Both the position numbers and the translations under genes were made by a program. From assembly GCF_000520015.2 (NCBI RefSeq), contig NZ_CP007044.2:1178001-1242000 (forward strand): a DNA stretch of 64,000 bases, read 5' to 3'. The DNA comes from Chania multitudinisentens RB-25 (lineage in GTDB: Bacteria; Pseudomonadota; Gammaproteobacteria; Enterobacterales; Enterobacteriaceae). The number at the start of each line of letters is the position of its first letter. Positions within the stretch are counted from its first letter, which is position 1. The notes under the pieces are model-generated. The model did no database searches, was not told the origin of the DNA, and was given only the letters and a program-made list of their open reading frames with translations. Below are positions 1 through 9,769 of the stretch, piece by piece.

Positions 1-1
1 G

Positions 2-634
2 GCAATTGCGGATATTTTTCCTGAAAATGGTGTGGTGACACAAAGTATGGCGCAGGATGCCATCTTTTGGATTGCGGGTACTCAACTCCCTTGCGTTGGC
101 TACATTGGCGCTGAGTTAGCCGAGGGCCAGTTCGTGGAATTTGTCGCTCTGCAACAAGAGGGGAACTGGATGATTTATCGTGCCAGTGAAGCTCCTGCGG
201 GCCCGCATTTTTGTGTCGATCTGATCGAACTTCGGCCTGGCAGTATCGAAGATGAGCGCCTGAGTATTGCGGTATTGGATGATGCGCAGCAGGTGGCCGA
301 TGAACTGACCAAGTATCTCAATAGTCAGGGTTTTAACGCCACGGCATTCTATGATGTAGGCAGTTTCTGTCAGGCGTTGAGCAAAAGCCCGTTTGATGGT
401 TACGTGGTCGATTGGCTGATTGGGCAGGAAACTGCGCAAAAATGTATTGAAACCATTCGTACTTCAGATCACCCCGATGCGCCAGTATTGGTTTTGACCG
501 GGCAACTGGGTACCAATCTGCGTGAATCTGAAATTGCCAGGGCGATGCGTGATTATGATGTACTCGGGCCTTATGAAAAACCTGTGCGGCTCCATGTGAT
601 CGAAGCCGCATTGCAGCGTTGTTTTAATCTTTAG
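2..634 (+). CDS. Response regulator receiver-domain protein (5' end outside window)
   Basis: The frame is open to the left edge, so the gene is cut; the GTG at 32 has no special claim to be the start. The C-terminal half (from about codon 80) is a CheY-like receiver: an acidic pair (LDD) after the first strand, the probable phospho-acceptor Asp in the VVDW strand, a VLVLTGQ strand and the conserved Lys in EKPV. The ~75 residues before it match no domain I recognise. The stop overlaps the 3' end of the opposite-strand hybrid kinase by 11 bp. A receiver protein converging on a hybrid kinase suggests, but does not prove, that they signal to each other. No output domain is visible after the receiver, so any DNA-binding part would lie upstream of the window. 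Confidence 0.75.
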   Translation, partial: AIADIFPENGVVTQSMAQDAIFWIAGTQLPCVGYIGAELAEGQFVEFVALQQEGNWMIYRASEAPAGPHFCVDLIELRPGSIEDERLSIAVLDDAQQVADELTKYLNSQGFNATAFYDVGSFCQALSKSPFDGYVVDWLIGQETAQKCIETIRTSDHPDAPVLVLTGQLGTNLRESEIARAMRDYDVLGPYEKPVRLHVIEAALQRCFNL

Positions 635-2408
635 CCGTAAACAGTGTTGCCAATGAGGTGGACAATACATCCATGCGCACGGGTTTTGTCAGGTAGTCAT
701 CAAACATGGCCCGCTGCTCAGTGGGCAATAATTCAGGTGTATACGCGCTGATGCCGATAATCGGAATATTGCGGTTTGGGCCAGGTTGGGCACGCAGCTG
801 TTTCGCGAGCGCAGCACCATCAATACCGGGCATCTGTAGGTCAAGCAATAATGCGTCATATGGGCGCCGCAACAGTTTTTGCAATGCCCGTTCCGATGAA
901 TTACACAACTCATGCTGGTATCCCAGCTTATCCAGCAGGGTGATAAAAGCCTGACCAGCGTCTGGGTTATCATCCACCACCAGAATTTGCTGTTCCCTTT
1001 TCAGCAAAGGGGATTCCGGCAAGGGTTTTTCTTCAGACGGTTTTTCCATACAGATTTCAATGGGAATACTGACGATAAAGGTACTGCCCTTTTTCACTTC
1101 GCTGTATACCGTAATGGTACCGTTGAGCAACTTGACTAGGCCATGGACGATCGCCAACCCCATACCCACTCCGCTATACTGATGAGTATGTGATTGATCC
1201 AGCTGGGTAAATGGTTCGAAAATCTGTGAAAGCATACTTTTTTCGATACCGATCCCAGTATCTGTGATTTCAATGCTCAACGAGCAACCATTCAGTTGGC
1301 TACGCAGGCAACTGCGCAGCGTAATGGTGCCGTTTTCGGTATATTTAAACGCATTAACCAGCAGATTAACGATAATTTGCCTGATCCGTAGTGGATCGGA
1401 AGAGATCAACTGCGTATTGAATTCCAATTCGCAGATTAATTTGATGTGCTTTTTGGGTGACAGCATGGCGATTTCGTCTGCGGTTTCTGCAATGAGTCGC
1501 CGGGCGTTAAACGGTGCGATGCGTAGCTCCATCATGCCGCTTTCCAGGTGGGCATAATCGGTTAAGTCTTTCATCTGGCGTTCAATTTGCTGGGCGGCAC
1601 TCTCCAGGCGCTGAAAAGTATCTGCATGCTCAGCCAGGAATCTCGTATTCACCAACACATCAATGGCTGACATGATGCTTTGTAAGGAAGTACGCAGTTC
1701 ATGCCCAATAGCGCCTAAAAAAGCACTTTTAGTACGGTTGGCTTTTTCTGCCTCAATGGCCAGCGCCTGCTGCCGAATGGTCAGGCGTTGCTGGCGTAGG
1801 ATAACCAGGGTGATCACTACCAACGCGATGACAGAAAAGATGATAATGACCAGGCCATAGAAAATGATGTGACGTTTTTCAATGAAATCTTCATAAGCGT
1901 CAGTACGTTGTTTAACTTCCGCATGATCTGTCAGATTTGCCATTTCAATGGATAACGGTTGGAGCTGCTTTAAGGTTTGCACAATATGCTGGAAGTTAAT
2001 GTTCTGTTGGTTGATCAGAGCATCAAGATTATCCATTTGGTGGAGCATCTTTTTGATGACGTTTGAATAACCAGGTTCGCGATACAAGGGTTCGGTAGAT
2101 TCTGAGATTGTTTCAAGGATATAAAAACGCGAGTAAAGGATCTCGAATTTCAGCCTTAATTCTTCAGCGTTATGCTGGCTGGCATTCCTTTGTTGTTCAA
2201 TAAAAGTTTCAAATTCAGCAAGCTTGATAGCAAATTTGGCAATTGACCAAGAGTAATTCTCCTGTGTACCCGCAATCGCATACAATCCTTTTTGCGATAA
2301 GATTGCACTATAGGAATAAAGCGTAATCGCTGAAGCCACTAAAAGGAGTGCAGCAAAAATAGCCGGAATTGCCAATCTGTTGCCATGCTTAAAAGATATC
2401 CGCTTCAT
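624..2408 (-). CDS. Hybrid sensor histidine kinase with C-terminal receiver
   Basis: About 594 aa inner-membrane kinase. It has an N-terminal TM segment, a ~130-residue probably periplasmic alpha-helical stretch, a second TM (YGLVIIIFSVIALVV), then the HisKA H-box with GHELRT (phospho-His near residue 236), the N-box with NLLVNAFKY, the G boxes DTGIGI and GMGLAIVHGL, and a receiver with phospho-Asp near residue 523 in LLLDLQMPG and the Lys of TKP. The ATG at 2408 was chosen because it overlaps the stop of the upstream gene as ATGA, implying translational coupling; an in-frame ATG at 2435 lacks a ribosome site. The upstream gene encodes a secreted sulfite-oxidase-fold protein, a plausible periplasmic sensing partner. 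The signal is unknown. Confidence 0.9.
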   Translation of the reverse strand: MKRISFKHGNRLAIPAIFAALLLVASAITLYSYSAILSQKGLYAIAGTQENYSWSIAKFAIKLAEFETFIEQQRNASQHNAEELRLKFEILYSRFYILETISESTEPLYREPGYSNVIKKMLHQMDNLDALINQQNINFQHIVQTLKQLQPLSIEMANLTDHAEVKQRTDAYEDFIEKRHIIFYGLVIIIFSVIALVVITLVILRQQRLTIRQQALAIEAEKANRTKSAFLGAIGHELRTSLQSIMSAIDVLVNTRFLAEHADTFQRLESAAQQIERQMKDLTDYAHLESGMMELRIAPFNARRLIAETADEIAMLSPKKHIKLICELEFNTQLISSDPLRIRQIIVNLLVNAFKYTENGTITLRSCLRSQLNGCSLSIEITDTGIGIEKSMLSQIFEPFTQLDQSHTHQYSGVGMGLAIVHGLVKLLNGTITVYSEVKKGSTFIVSIPIEICMEKPSEEKPLPESPLLKREQQILVVDDNPDAGQAFITLLDKLGYQHELCNSSERALQKLLRRPYDALLLDLQMPGIDGAALAKQLRAQPGPNRNIPIIGISAYTPELLPTEQRAMFDDYLTKPVRMDVLSTSLATLFTAKD

Positions 2409-2902
2409 TTTATGACTATCCGATTGATCTGCCATATAAATCGCGAGTTATACAGTGGGGAATTCAATTCACCCCCTTCGGTATCGCGGGGATAAATGAG
2501 AAATAAGGGGCCAAAGTTTCTTATCTTCAACAGGGCTCCTCCCATTTTATAGGCGAGGATCATGTTATATTTCTCAACGTCGCTAATAGGGATGTTGATG
2601 TAGTAATCATTCAAAGCGTAAAACGTCATCATCGTTCCTTTGGCACCGACCTTGGTCAATAATTCAGCCAGTGCGACGCCTTCAAACTTTTCCCGTGGGG
2701 TCCATGATGTGGTGGTAGTGATTGAGCTGACCGGCATGGCAAACAATTGTTTATCAGTGAAGGTATAGCTGCGGTTTTCCTTATCAGTGAAGTGACTGAT
2801 ATTCCCTTCTATTTCCAGCGTAAAGCTGAGTGCATAAGGTTGGCTGATTACTAAGGCAGCGCATGCCAAAGTAATAATTCTGATCAGGTTGGTGAACATC
2901 AT
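2405..2902 (-). CDS. Secreted sulfite-oxidase-fold (molybdopterin-domain-like) protein
   Basis: 165 aa with a signal peptide (hydrophobic LIRIITLACAALVIS) and a mature part resembling the oxidoreductase molybdopterin-binding (SUOX) fold: the core strand-loop pattern FEGVALAELL, then a YINIPISDV segment and a GPLFLIYPRD segment. The only Cys is in the signal peptide, so the cysteine that ligates Mo in YedY and sulfite oxidase is absent; the protein is probably a non-catalytic, ligand-binding relative. It is coupled to the downstream histidine kinase by a 4-bp overlap and is likely its periplasmic partner (inference). GAGG lies close upstream of the ATG pair at 2902/2899. Confidence 0.7.
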   Translation of the reverse strand: MMFTNLIRIITLACAALVISQPYALSFTLEIEGNISHFTDKENRSYTFTDKQLFAMPVSSITTTTSWTPREKFEGVALAELLTKVGAKGTMMTFYALNDYYINIPISDVEKYNMILAYKMGGALLKIRNFGPLFLIYPRDTEGGELNSPLYNSRFIWQINRIVIK

Positions 2903-3168
2903 TATGCCTCAATCAGTGTAGACAAGGATTTCAGACCTACGAATCTATCAGGCTGCCGGGCTACAGAAAACACCCAATTTGTATAATTGGCTAATTATTA
3001 AGATAACTCCTGATTCGAATGCGTATTTTTCAAGGGAAAGGAAACAGGAGATACAGCAACTTTGCTAATGGGTAAAAGTTGAGCTTTAAATGGGCCAGTA
3101 TTTGGCCTTGATGGTGGGCATGGCACCGTTGTTTGATAGAGATGTTAAGTAAACCAGGGGTCCAGATC

Positions 3169-4725
3169 ATGACATCTAATTTTAAAAACGAAATACAGAC
3201 ATTCGGCCGATCCTTATTATTGCCCATTGCCGTTTTGGCACCCGTAGGGATGTTAATGGGGATTTGTAGCGCGCTGGGTCAGGCGTATATGATAGACAAA
3301 CTGCCATTTCTGGGGAATGTGTATTGCAAAGCGATATTGTCTTCGATTGGCTTAATCAGCAGTGTGGTGTTCCAGAATATCCCATTACTGTTTGCCATGG
3401 GGGTTGCCTATGGCATGTCGAAAAAAGAGAAGGGCATTGCGGTTTTCGCGTCGGTCATCTCTTATTTAACGCTATTAATTTCAATGCATGTGCATTTGAA
3501 GTTAATGGATCAATTAGTCACAGAGAATATGGCGTTTGTCGGGCAAGGAATGGTGCTCGGTATACATACGTTAAAAATAGAGGCGTTGGGCGGTATTATT
3601 GCTGGCTTGCTGGCGGCGAAAGTGACCGATAGATTTTATCGGTTACAGTTGCCGCTGGCATTTGCCTTTTTCAGCGGTAAGAAATCGGTCGCTATCTTAT
3701 CGATAGCCTTTACCATCCCGGTCGGCCTGCTGATCCCCTTCGTTTGGGATGTATTTACCGCAGGAATGAGGAGTATTTCGACCATTATGATGGCGCCGAA
3801 TATTGGTGCCGGGATTTACATGACCTTGAACCGGTTACTGATCCCGTTTGGTTTACACCATGTGTTGAGTTCAACCGTGCGTTTTACCGAGGCTGGCGGC
3901 ACCTATCTGATCGACGGGCAAACCTACGTTGGCATTCTGCCTGCCATGAATAAAATTCTGTTTGAACTGGGGCCAAACCATCCGGCCTGGAATGAATTTA
4001 TGCCAACGCTGTCGAGCTATCTGGCTTCGTCACAGATGTTGACCACGCTGTTTCGCGTTCCGGCTATCGGGCTGGCGATGTACCATATGGCGTATCTGAA
4101 GAATAAGAAATTTGCCAAGGGGATGATCCTGACGGTGGTGCTGACGGCGTTCCTGGGTAATATTACCGAACCGCTTGAGTTCTCTTTCCTGTTTATTGCT
4201 CCTAAGTTATTCATTATCTATGCGATATTGTGTGGCCTGTTAACCATTCCTCTCCAGATATTGGAAGTGTCGATTGGTTATATTCGCGGTACGATCTTTG
4301 ACTTCGGCATCTTTGGCCTGATGTATGAGAATACCCACTGGGTAAACCTTATTCTGCTGGGCATGGTTAACTTCGTGGTGTTTTATTTCTTCTTCCGCTA
4401 TGCCATTGGAAAGTTCGATATCAAAACACCGGGGCGCGAAAATGAAATGGCAGACAGCGCTTTGTTGAATAACAAAGAGTACGACAAAGTGGCGCAACTG
4501 GTGGTGGAAGGGCTAGGGGGTAAAAACAATATCAAGCGGGTGGAAAACTGCGTCTCACGGCTGCGTATCGATCTCGCCGATCAGAAACTGCTGAATATAG
4601 AATTGCTGAAAGAAGCGGGTTCATTGGGGACTTTTATTCCCTCCAGTAACCATATTCACGTCGTCTTCGGGCCACACGTCGAGTTTGTCCGCAATGCGAT
4701 CGATGATCACCTGGCCGGCAAATAA
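3169..4725 (+). CDS. PTS glucose-family EIIBC transporter, substrate unknown
   Basis: 518 aa from the ATG at 3169, preceded by AGGGG at proper spacing; a TTG at 3133 in the same frame is less likely. The N-terminal ~400 residues form a polytopic EIIC domain with the G-x-TEP-x-EF signature (GNITEPLEFSFLF). After a linker comes an EIIB domain with the phosphorylatable Cys near residue 461 in NCVSRLR. There is no EIIA domain, so phosphate must come from a separate EIIA, probably Crr. It would import and phosphorylate a sugar. The next gene, 36 bp downstream, is an adenylosuccinate-lyase relative, which suggests that the substrate carries a C-N bond, such as an amino-acid or dicarboxylate conjugate of a sugar. 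The likely regulator lies at 10378-11925. Confidence 0.9.
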   Translation: MTSNFKNEIQTFGRSLLLPIAVLAPVGMLMGICSALGQAYMIDKLPFLGNVYCKAILSSIGLISSVVFQNIPLLFAMGVAYGMSKKEKGIAVFASVISYLTLLISMHVHLKLMDQLVTENMAFVGQGMVLGIHTLKIEALGGIIAGLLAAKVTDRFYRLQLPLAFAFFSGKKSVAILSIAFTIPVGLLIPFVWDVFTAGMRSISTIMMAPNIGAGIYMTLNRLLIPFGLHHVLSSTVRFTEAGGTYLIDGQTYVGILPAMNKILFELGPNHPAWNEFMPTLSSYLASSQMLTTLFRVPAIGLAMYHMAYLKNKKFAKGMILTVVLTAFLGNITEPLEFSFLFIAPKLFIIYAILCGLLTIPLQILEVSIGYIRGTIFDFGIFGLMYENTHWVNLILLGMVNFVVFYFFFRYAIGKFDIKTPGRENEMADSALLNNKEYDKVAQLVVEGLGGKNNIKRVENCVSRLRIDLADQKLLNIELLKEAGSLGTFIPSSNHIHVVFGPHVEFVRNAIDDHLAGK

Positions 4726-4761
4726 AGTAGCCTATTGGGATAGGCTCTAAGAGGAAACAGC

Positions 4762-6111
4762 ATGCGCGCACTATATGACTCTAAAAGTAAAACCATCGAT
4801 CATCAGGGAATGAAGGATCTGTTTACTCACGAAGCCAGGGTACAGTCATGGCTCGACGTGGAAGGTGCTCTGGCGTTGGCGCAGGCCAAGGTTGGTATCA
4901 TTCCTGCTGCTGCGGCAGAAAATATTGCCGCCAATTGCCGCTTGGAGCGAATCGACCTTGCCGAAGTTGATCGGCTGCTACGCCAGATTGGCCATGGGTT
5001 TGTGCCAGTGATCAAGGTATTGGTCAAAGCCTGTGATGCGGAAAGTGGCAAGTATGTTCACTACGGCGTCACTACCCAGAACATTCAGCAAACGGCCCAC
5101 CTGCTGATTGTGAAAAAATTCCACCAGAAATTGATGAAGTTCGTGAATGACACGCTGGTGAATCTGGCCCATCTGGCGAAAACGCATAAAAACACCCTGA
5201 TGGCAGGGCGCACTCACGGTAAGCATGCATTGCCCATTACCTATGGCTATAAGGTTTCGGTGTGGATTTATGAACTGCTGGCGGCGGTGGAGCGCATGCA
5301 AGAGGCGGAGAAACGGGTGTTTACCGTCATGATGGGCGGCGCGGTGGGGGCGTTTCACGCTACGGGGGAACCGGGCAGAGCGGTGCAGGATCTGGTTGCC
5401 GAACAGCTTGGCATGTACTCAATGCCGGTTCCTTCCCGCAGTGCCAGAGTGTTTCGCGCCGAGTACATCACCAATCTCTGCCTGTTGGCGACGACGCTGC
5501 ATAAAATCGCAGAAGAAGTTTATCAAACCTCCAGCGAAGAATTTGGCGAGGTATCGGAGGCGTTTACCAAAGGCACGGTGGGCAGCAGTACCATGCCGCA
5601 GAAGGTCAATCCCAAGCTGGCAAAGGGCATTATTGCCAACGCGCAGAAGCTGTATTCGGTACTGACGGCGGCATTGTACGTCTGCCCACGGCCATTTGAG
5701 GCCGATAGCTCCGCCTACTTTATTTTTGACGCCAGCTTGCAGGAAGGTATTGAACTGATGGCGGAAATTATCCTGCGTGCGGAGGAGTTAACGCGTACTT
5801 TGGTGATTAACCCCGAACGAATGCATGACAATGTCATGCTGACGCACGGGCTGATCAACAGCGAAAAAATCATGATGAAACTGGTGGATAAGCTAGGCAA
5901 AGATCCGGCTCACGAGCTGGTTTACAGCATGGCGATGCGCAGCACGCACGAGCGGCTTGAATACAGTGAGGTGCTGAGCAATGACCCGGTGATAGCGGCC
6001 AACTTCACGGCGCAGGAGATTGCGGAGCTGCTGGCCCCTGGCAGCTATACCGGCCTGTGCGCCGTGTTGGCTGATGAACTGGCCGAGCGGGTACTGTGCG
6101 GCACCGCCTAG
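4762..6111 (+). CDS. Adenylosuccinate lyase/fumarase-superfamily enzyme
   Basis: 449 aa, start at ATG with AAGAGGAAA upstream. The superfamily signature GSSTMPQKVNP lies near residues 274-284, with HYGVTTQN earlier (TQD-like region) and AGRTHGKHA carrying the conserved His. These enzymes catalyse beta-elimination of fumarate or related acids from C-N or C-C bonds (adenylosuccinate lyase, argininosuccinate lyase, carboxymuconate cycloisomerase). It is not PurB: it sits in an operon with a PTS transporter rather than in a purine context. Inferred role: splitting an imported sugar-phosphate conjugate. A rho-independent terminator follows at 6144. Confidence 0.85.
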   Translation: MRALYDSKSKTIDHQGMKDLFTHEARVQSWLDVEGALALAQAKVGIIPAAAAENIAANCRLERIDLAEVDRLLRQIGHGFVPVIKVLVKACDAESGKYVHYGVTTQNIQQTAHLLIVKKFHQKLMKFVNDTLVNLAHLAKTHKNTLMAGRTHGKHALPITYGYKVSVWIYELLAAVERMQEAEKRVFTVMMGGAVGAFHATGEPGRAVQDLVAEQLGMYSMPVPSRSARVFRAEYITNLCLLATTLHKIAEEVYQTSSEEFGEVSEAFTKGTVGSSTMPQKVNPKLAKGIIANAQKLYSVLTAALYVCPRPFEADSSAYFIFDASLQEGIELMAEIILRAEELTRTLVINPERMHDNVMLTHGLINSEKIMMKLVDKLGKDPAHELVYSMAMRSTHERLEYSEVLSNDPVIAANFTAQEIAELLAPGSYTGLCAVLADELAERVLCGTA

Positions 6112-6143
6112 CATTAAGAGCCAACCCCCGTAGCGTTATCCTG

Positions 6144-6172
6144 AACCAGGGCATTGCCCTGGTTTATTCTGT
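6144..6172 (+). terminator. Rho-independent terminator after lyase gene
   Basis: A 9-bp perfect stem (6144-6152 with 6156-6164), 3-nt loop, followed by a T-rich tract (ttattctgtct). It lies 32 bp after the lyase stop and separates the PTS-lyase operon from the protease gene. Confidence 0.75.
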
Positions 6173-6263
6173 CTGTCATAACGACATGGCGCTAAACCTG
6201 GCCCTGATTTTATTAATGAGGGTTATCACAAAATCAAACTATGATGAAAAGTTGTGAAAAAAC

Positions 6264-6283
6264 ATATTGATATATATCAATAT
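6264..6283. promoter_or_regulatory. Perfect FNR-type box upstream of protease gene
   Basis: A 20-bp perfect palindrome whose core at 6267-6280, TTGATATATATCAA, matches the FNR consensus TTGAT-N4-ATCAA at every fixed position. Its centre is about 138 bp upstream of the autotransporter start codon. It suggests that oxygen-responsive FNR controls the secreted protease; the transcription start is unknown, so activation versus repression cannot be called. Confidence 0.6.
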
Positions 6284-6411
6284 GGCGCAGTTCGTAAAAT
6301 GAGCAAACTAACGGCGCTGGTTTGAAATAGTATATAAATCAATGAAAAAGGATGTGGCTAACTTGGCACAGAGAAATATGTATATGAGCGCGACTAAAAA
6401 GGAAGAGCTAT

Positions 6412-9400
6412 ATGAACATGATTTCAAATGTGTTTTTTTACAGGACTCACCAAGAACATCTCAGAACGAATGGAAAATCAGTAACACTCAATAAGTCTAT
6501 CATTGCCTTGGCAATAGCTGCTGCAACGTTCTCAATGGCAGGCACAGCCATTGCAGCCTATACGGAGCCAGGCCAGCTTGGCGATAAAGCGAGTTGGGAA
6601 ACCGAGGAGTATGCTAAGGACTGGGGGCTTGCCGCGATGAAGGCTTCCAGCGCCTATGCACTGGGGTACTCTGGGCAAGGCGTTAAGGTGGGCGTGATGG
6701 ATTCCGGCGCACTGCTGTTTATTCATCAGGATCTGAATGGCGATCGTTTCCATGCCGTGCAGGCTTCTGGCTTATACGGTTCTTCCGGTGTGCGTTATCC
6801 ACAATCGGCCGTGGGTTTACAGGGCGAATATACTGCGGGTGAAGCATTCGATATTACCGGCCAATGGATATCAGGTGTTAATGATGGGCACGGAACCCAC
6901 GTCACCGGCACCGTTGGGGCGAACCGTGACGGTGAAGGGATGCACGGTGTCGCCTGGGGAGCGGATATTTATGTCGCTAATAACGGCGGGACCGATGGGA
7001 ATAACTATGGCCCATTTCAGGATTACCAATTCTTCTATGCAGGTTGGAAAGCGTTGGTGGATTCCGGGGCAGAAGTGATTAATAACAGTTGGGGCACCAA
7101 TATTCGCATCGTTGACAACGGCTCAACCGGCAGTGACGGTGGCAATACCGGTGTTCATCTCCCCGCCAATGGCATGTCTCAGTCAGAGTATGAGTATTTT
7201 TATTTCAACAAAGTGTATGGCGCTCATCCCTCTTTTGTTGATGCAGCCTACGATGCAGTGAAGGGAACAGAGGTGGTACAGATATTTACCACCGGCAACC
7301 GTGATTTCACCAATCCATTCTATCGCGCACTTTATCCTTACTATAACCCCGCAGCAGAACAGCACTGGATTGCGGTTGCCGGGCTACAGCGGGTAACGGG
7401 CACGGATAAATATTCGCTTTCTTATACCTGGAATGAGGCGGGTGAGGCCAAATGGTGGACCGTGGCGGCACCGGGCAATGGCATCTACTCCACCACGGTG
7501 AATGCCACCACCGGCGCTGCGGGTTGGGGCAACTCCTCCGGCACCTCCATGTCGGCTCCGCATGTTGCGGGCGCAATGGGCGTTCTGCTGTCTCGTTATC
7601 AGGATATGAGTGCGCTTCAGGTACGCGATGTGATGTTCACCACGGCCAGCCACCAGAATCCAGACGGCAGTACGTTTGACAATTGGACCGCCGCTGATGG
7701 TGTGCCTGATGTCCGTTACGGCTGGGGCGTGCCCGATCTCGATAAAGGCATGTATGGCCCTGGTCAGCTTCTTGGCGAGTTCGTCTATAACATAGCCAGT
7801 ACCCCGCTTGATGTCTGGAGCAATGACATCGGCCAGCAAGCGCTGGATGCGCGTAAACAGGAAGATCTGGCCTGGTTACAGAACTATCAAGATAACGGGA
7901 TTGCGGCTGGCGGAAGCTATGAGCTGGGTAATAGTTTCGTGGTGCTTGATGGCAATGACGATCCCACTGACCACATCGTGAGTCAGGCGGATGCTGAACA
8001 ATGGCGGCAAGATTATTACACCTTGCGGGCTGCCGCTATTCAGGCCAGAACGGATGCCGATCTCTATACCGGTTCCTTGGTTAAGCTCGGCGCAGGTACA
8101 TTGGTCATGACGGGTGATAATACCTATCAGGGTAACACCCGCGTGGAGCAGGGGGCTTTGTATGGTTTCACGGAATCATTTGGTACAGGCAGCGTTGTGG
8201 TAAACGGTGGTCAATTCGGCGTTATCGCCCGCTATAACGATACGTTTACCCAGCAGGGCGAACTGACCTCGACAGAAAGCCATAAGGCCGACATTGCCGT
8301 CAATGCCGGTGGCACTTATGTGGTCAGCGTGGAGGAAAATGTCAACGTAGGCCAGTTAACCTTTAACCAGGGGTCTATGATCACGGTGGGCTCCACCCGC
8401 AAAGATGTGTTTGAGGAGGTGTTTAATCATGGCACCGTGGCTATCGGTACCGTCACCGCCGAGTCATTAACAGATGCTGATAAAGCCATCGCCACCCCTC
8501 AGTATGCGTTCTTCAAAACTCATGTCGATATTTCTGGCAACTCTCTCACCGCCAGCTTTGGCCGCAATGATGAGGTGACATTTGCCTCTTATGCGGCCAA
8601 CCCTAATGGCCGCTCAATTGCTCGGGCGATTGAAGGCGCGGGTTCTGGTACGTTGTTCAGCACCCTGCTGATGGCGTCTGGTGAGGAGGTGCGTAACACT
8701 TATGACTCACTCGGCAGCGATATGTACCTCAATACGCAAAATGCCAGCATTGTTAATTCCATGACTCTGTCGCGTGTGATTAATGAGCAGGCTGCCGGCG
8801 TGGGGAGGGGCCGTTACGCTGACCTGGCCGATGGTTCGGCTCGCCTCTGGATTGCGCCTATTGGCAGTTGGTCTACGGTTGATTACGGCCAATCCAATAT
8901 GGATGTTGATTTCTATGCGGCCTTAATCGGCGGTGAAATGGATATTAGCAGTAGCACTAAGCTGGGGCTGTATTTCGGGGCGGGGCGAACTGATTTTAAA
9001 GGGGGAATACAGGGTAAAGTCGAGAGTGATGATCTGCATATTGGGGCCTATGGTGTTTCCAAAATAGCCGATATTGCAGCGCTGAATTACGGTGTGATGT
9101 ACACCAAACAAGATCGTGATGCTCATCGTACTTTGCGGGTGCGCGATCAAATAGCCAGTAATGCCGTCTCCCCAGATGTAGATATTATCCAACTGTTTGC
9201 CGAAGCGGCTTATTCAGGGTTTACAACGGATGCCTATGCCATTGAGCCGTATGTGGGGGTCAGTTGGCTGCATATTAAATCCGACGACTATGTTGAAACC
9301 GTCAATAATATGCGGTTTGCCACCGCCGTTGATAATCAGAATCTACAGGTTACCACGCTTGGCGTTCGTACTGCGCTGCCGTTTACCGTGGGGGAAGTGG

Positions 9401-9651
9401 ATATGGCCGTGAAAGGCGATCTGTATGGAATGCACTTCTTTGGTGATACCACGCCGGAAGCGACGATGCATCTGGCAGATAGTGGAGTTGCTACGATCCA
9501 GGGCGGCAAATTGTCTAATCTGGTGGGGGTAGGGTTGGGAATAGAAACCAGGCTCAACAAAGCAACCACGTTCGGTGTGTCATACACCGGCGCGTATCAT
9601 AGCGATATCACCTCAAACGGTTTTTATGCCCAATTAAAAATCGATTTTTGA
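6412..9651 (+). CDS. Subtilisin-like (S8) serine protease autotransporter, Ssp-like
   Basis: 1079 aa, start supported by AAGGAAGAG upstream of the ATG at 6412. A ~48-residue extended signal region ends in GTAIA-AYT. The S8 catalytic triad is visible: D97 in VMDSG, H160 in GHGTHVTG and S379 in GTSMSAPH. A PATR-type autotransporter strand repeat (LVKLGAGTLVMTGDNTYQG) lies near residue 555, and the last ~270 residues form the beta-barrel translocator ending in a terminal Phe. The arrangement matches the secreted serine proteases of Serratia marcescens (Ssp family, about 1045 aa). It is exported by Sec, then self-transported across the outer membrane. It is monocistronic: terminators flank it and an FNR-type box lies upstream. 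Confidence 0.95.
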   Translation: MNMISNVFFYRTHQEHLRTNGKSVTLNKSIIALAIAAATFSMAGTAIAAYTEPGQLGDKASWETEEYAKDWGLAAMKASSAYALGYSGQGVKVGVMDSGALLFIHQDLNGDRFHAVQASGLYGSSGVRYPQSAVGLQGEYTAGEAFDITGQWISGVNDGHGTHVTGTVGANRDGEGMHGVAWGADIYVANNGGTDGNNYGPFQDYQFFYAGWKALVDSGAEVINNSWGTNIRIVDNGSTGSDGGNTGVHLPANGMSQSEYEYFYFNKVYGAHPSFVDAAYDAVKGTEVVQIFTTGNRDFTNPFYRALYPYYNPAAEQHWIAVAGLQRVTGTDKYSLSYTWNEAGEAKWWTVAAPGNGIYSTTVNATTGAAGWGNSSGTSMSAPHVAGAMGVLLSRYQDMSALQVRDVMFTTASHQNPDGSTFDNWTAADGVPDVRYGWGVPDLDKGMYGPGQLLGEFVYNIASTPLDVWSNDIGQQALDARKQEDLAWLQNYQDNGIAAGGSYELGNSFVVLDGNDDPTDHIVSQADAEQWRQDYYTLRAAAIQARTDADLYTGSLVKLGAGTLVMTGDNTYQGNTRVEQGALYGFTESFGTGSVVVNGGQFGVIARYNDTFTQQGELTSTESHKADIAVNAGGTYVVSVEENVNVGQLTFNQGSMITVGSTRKDVFEEVFNHGTVAIGTVTAESLTDADKAIATPQYAFFKTHVDISGNSLTASFGRNDEVTFASYAANPNGRSIARAIEGAGSGTLFSTLLMASGEEVRNTYDSLGSDMYLNTQNASIVNSMTLSRVINEQAAGVGRGRYADLADGSARLWIAPIGSWSTVDYGQSNMDVDFYAALIGGEMDISSSTKLGLYFGAGRTDFKGGIQGKVESDDLHIGAYGVSKIADIAALNYGVMYTKQDRDAHRTLRVRDQIASNAVSPDVDIIQLFAEAAYSGFTTDAYAIEPYVGVSWLHIKSDDYVETVNNMRFATAVDNQNLQVTTLGVRTALPFTVGEVDMAVKGDLYGMHFFGDTTPEATMHLADSGVATIQGGKLSNLVGVGLGIETRLNKATTFGVSYTGAYHSDITSNGFYAQLKIDF

Positions 9652-9665
9652 CCTTGGGGTTCCTC

Positions 9666-9707
9666 ATACCACCACCGGTTAATGCGGGTGGTGGTATAGG
9701 TTTTTTT
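9666..9707 (+). terminator. Rho-independent terminator of the protease gene
   Basis: An 11-bp perfect stem (9666-9676 with 9687-9697), 10-nt loop, then seven T's at 9701-9707. It begins 14 bp after the protease stop codon. Confidence 0.92.
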
Positions 9708-9769
9708 CCGCCTAACCCTATAAAACTTTTGTTTCTAATAGGGTTTCCCAGCAGGGGAAACCCATACCA

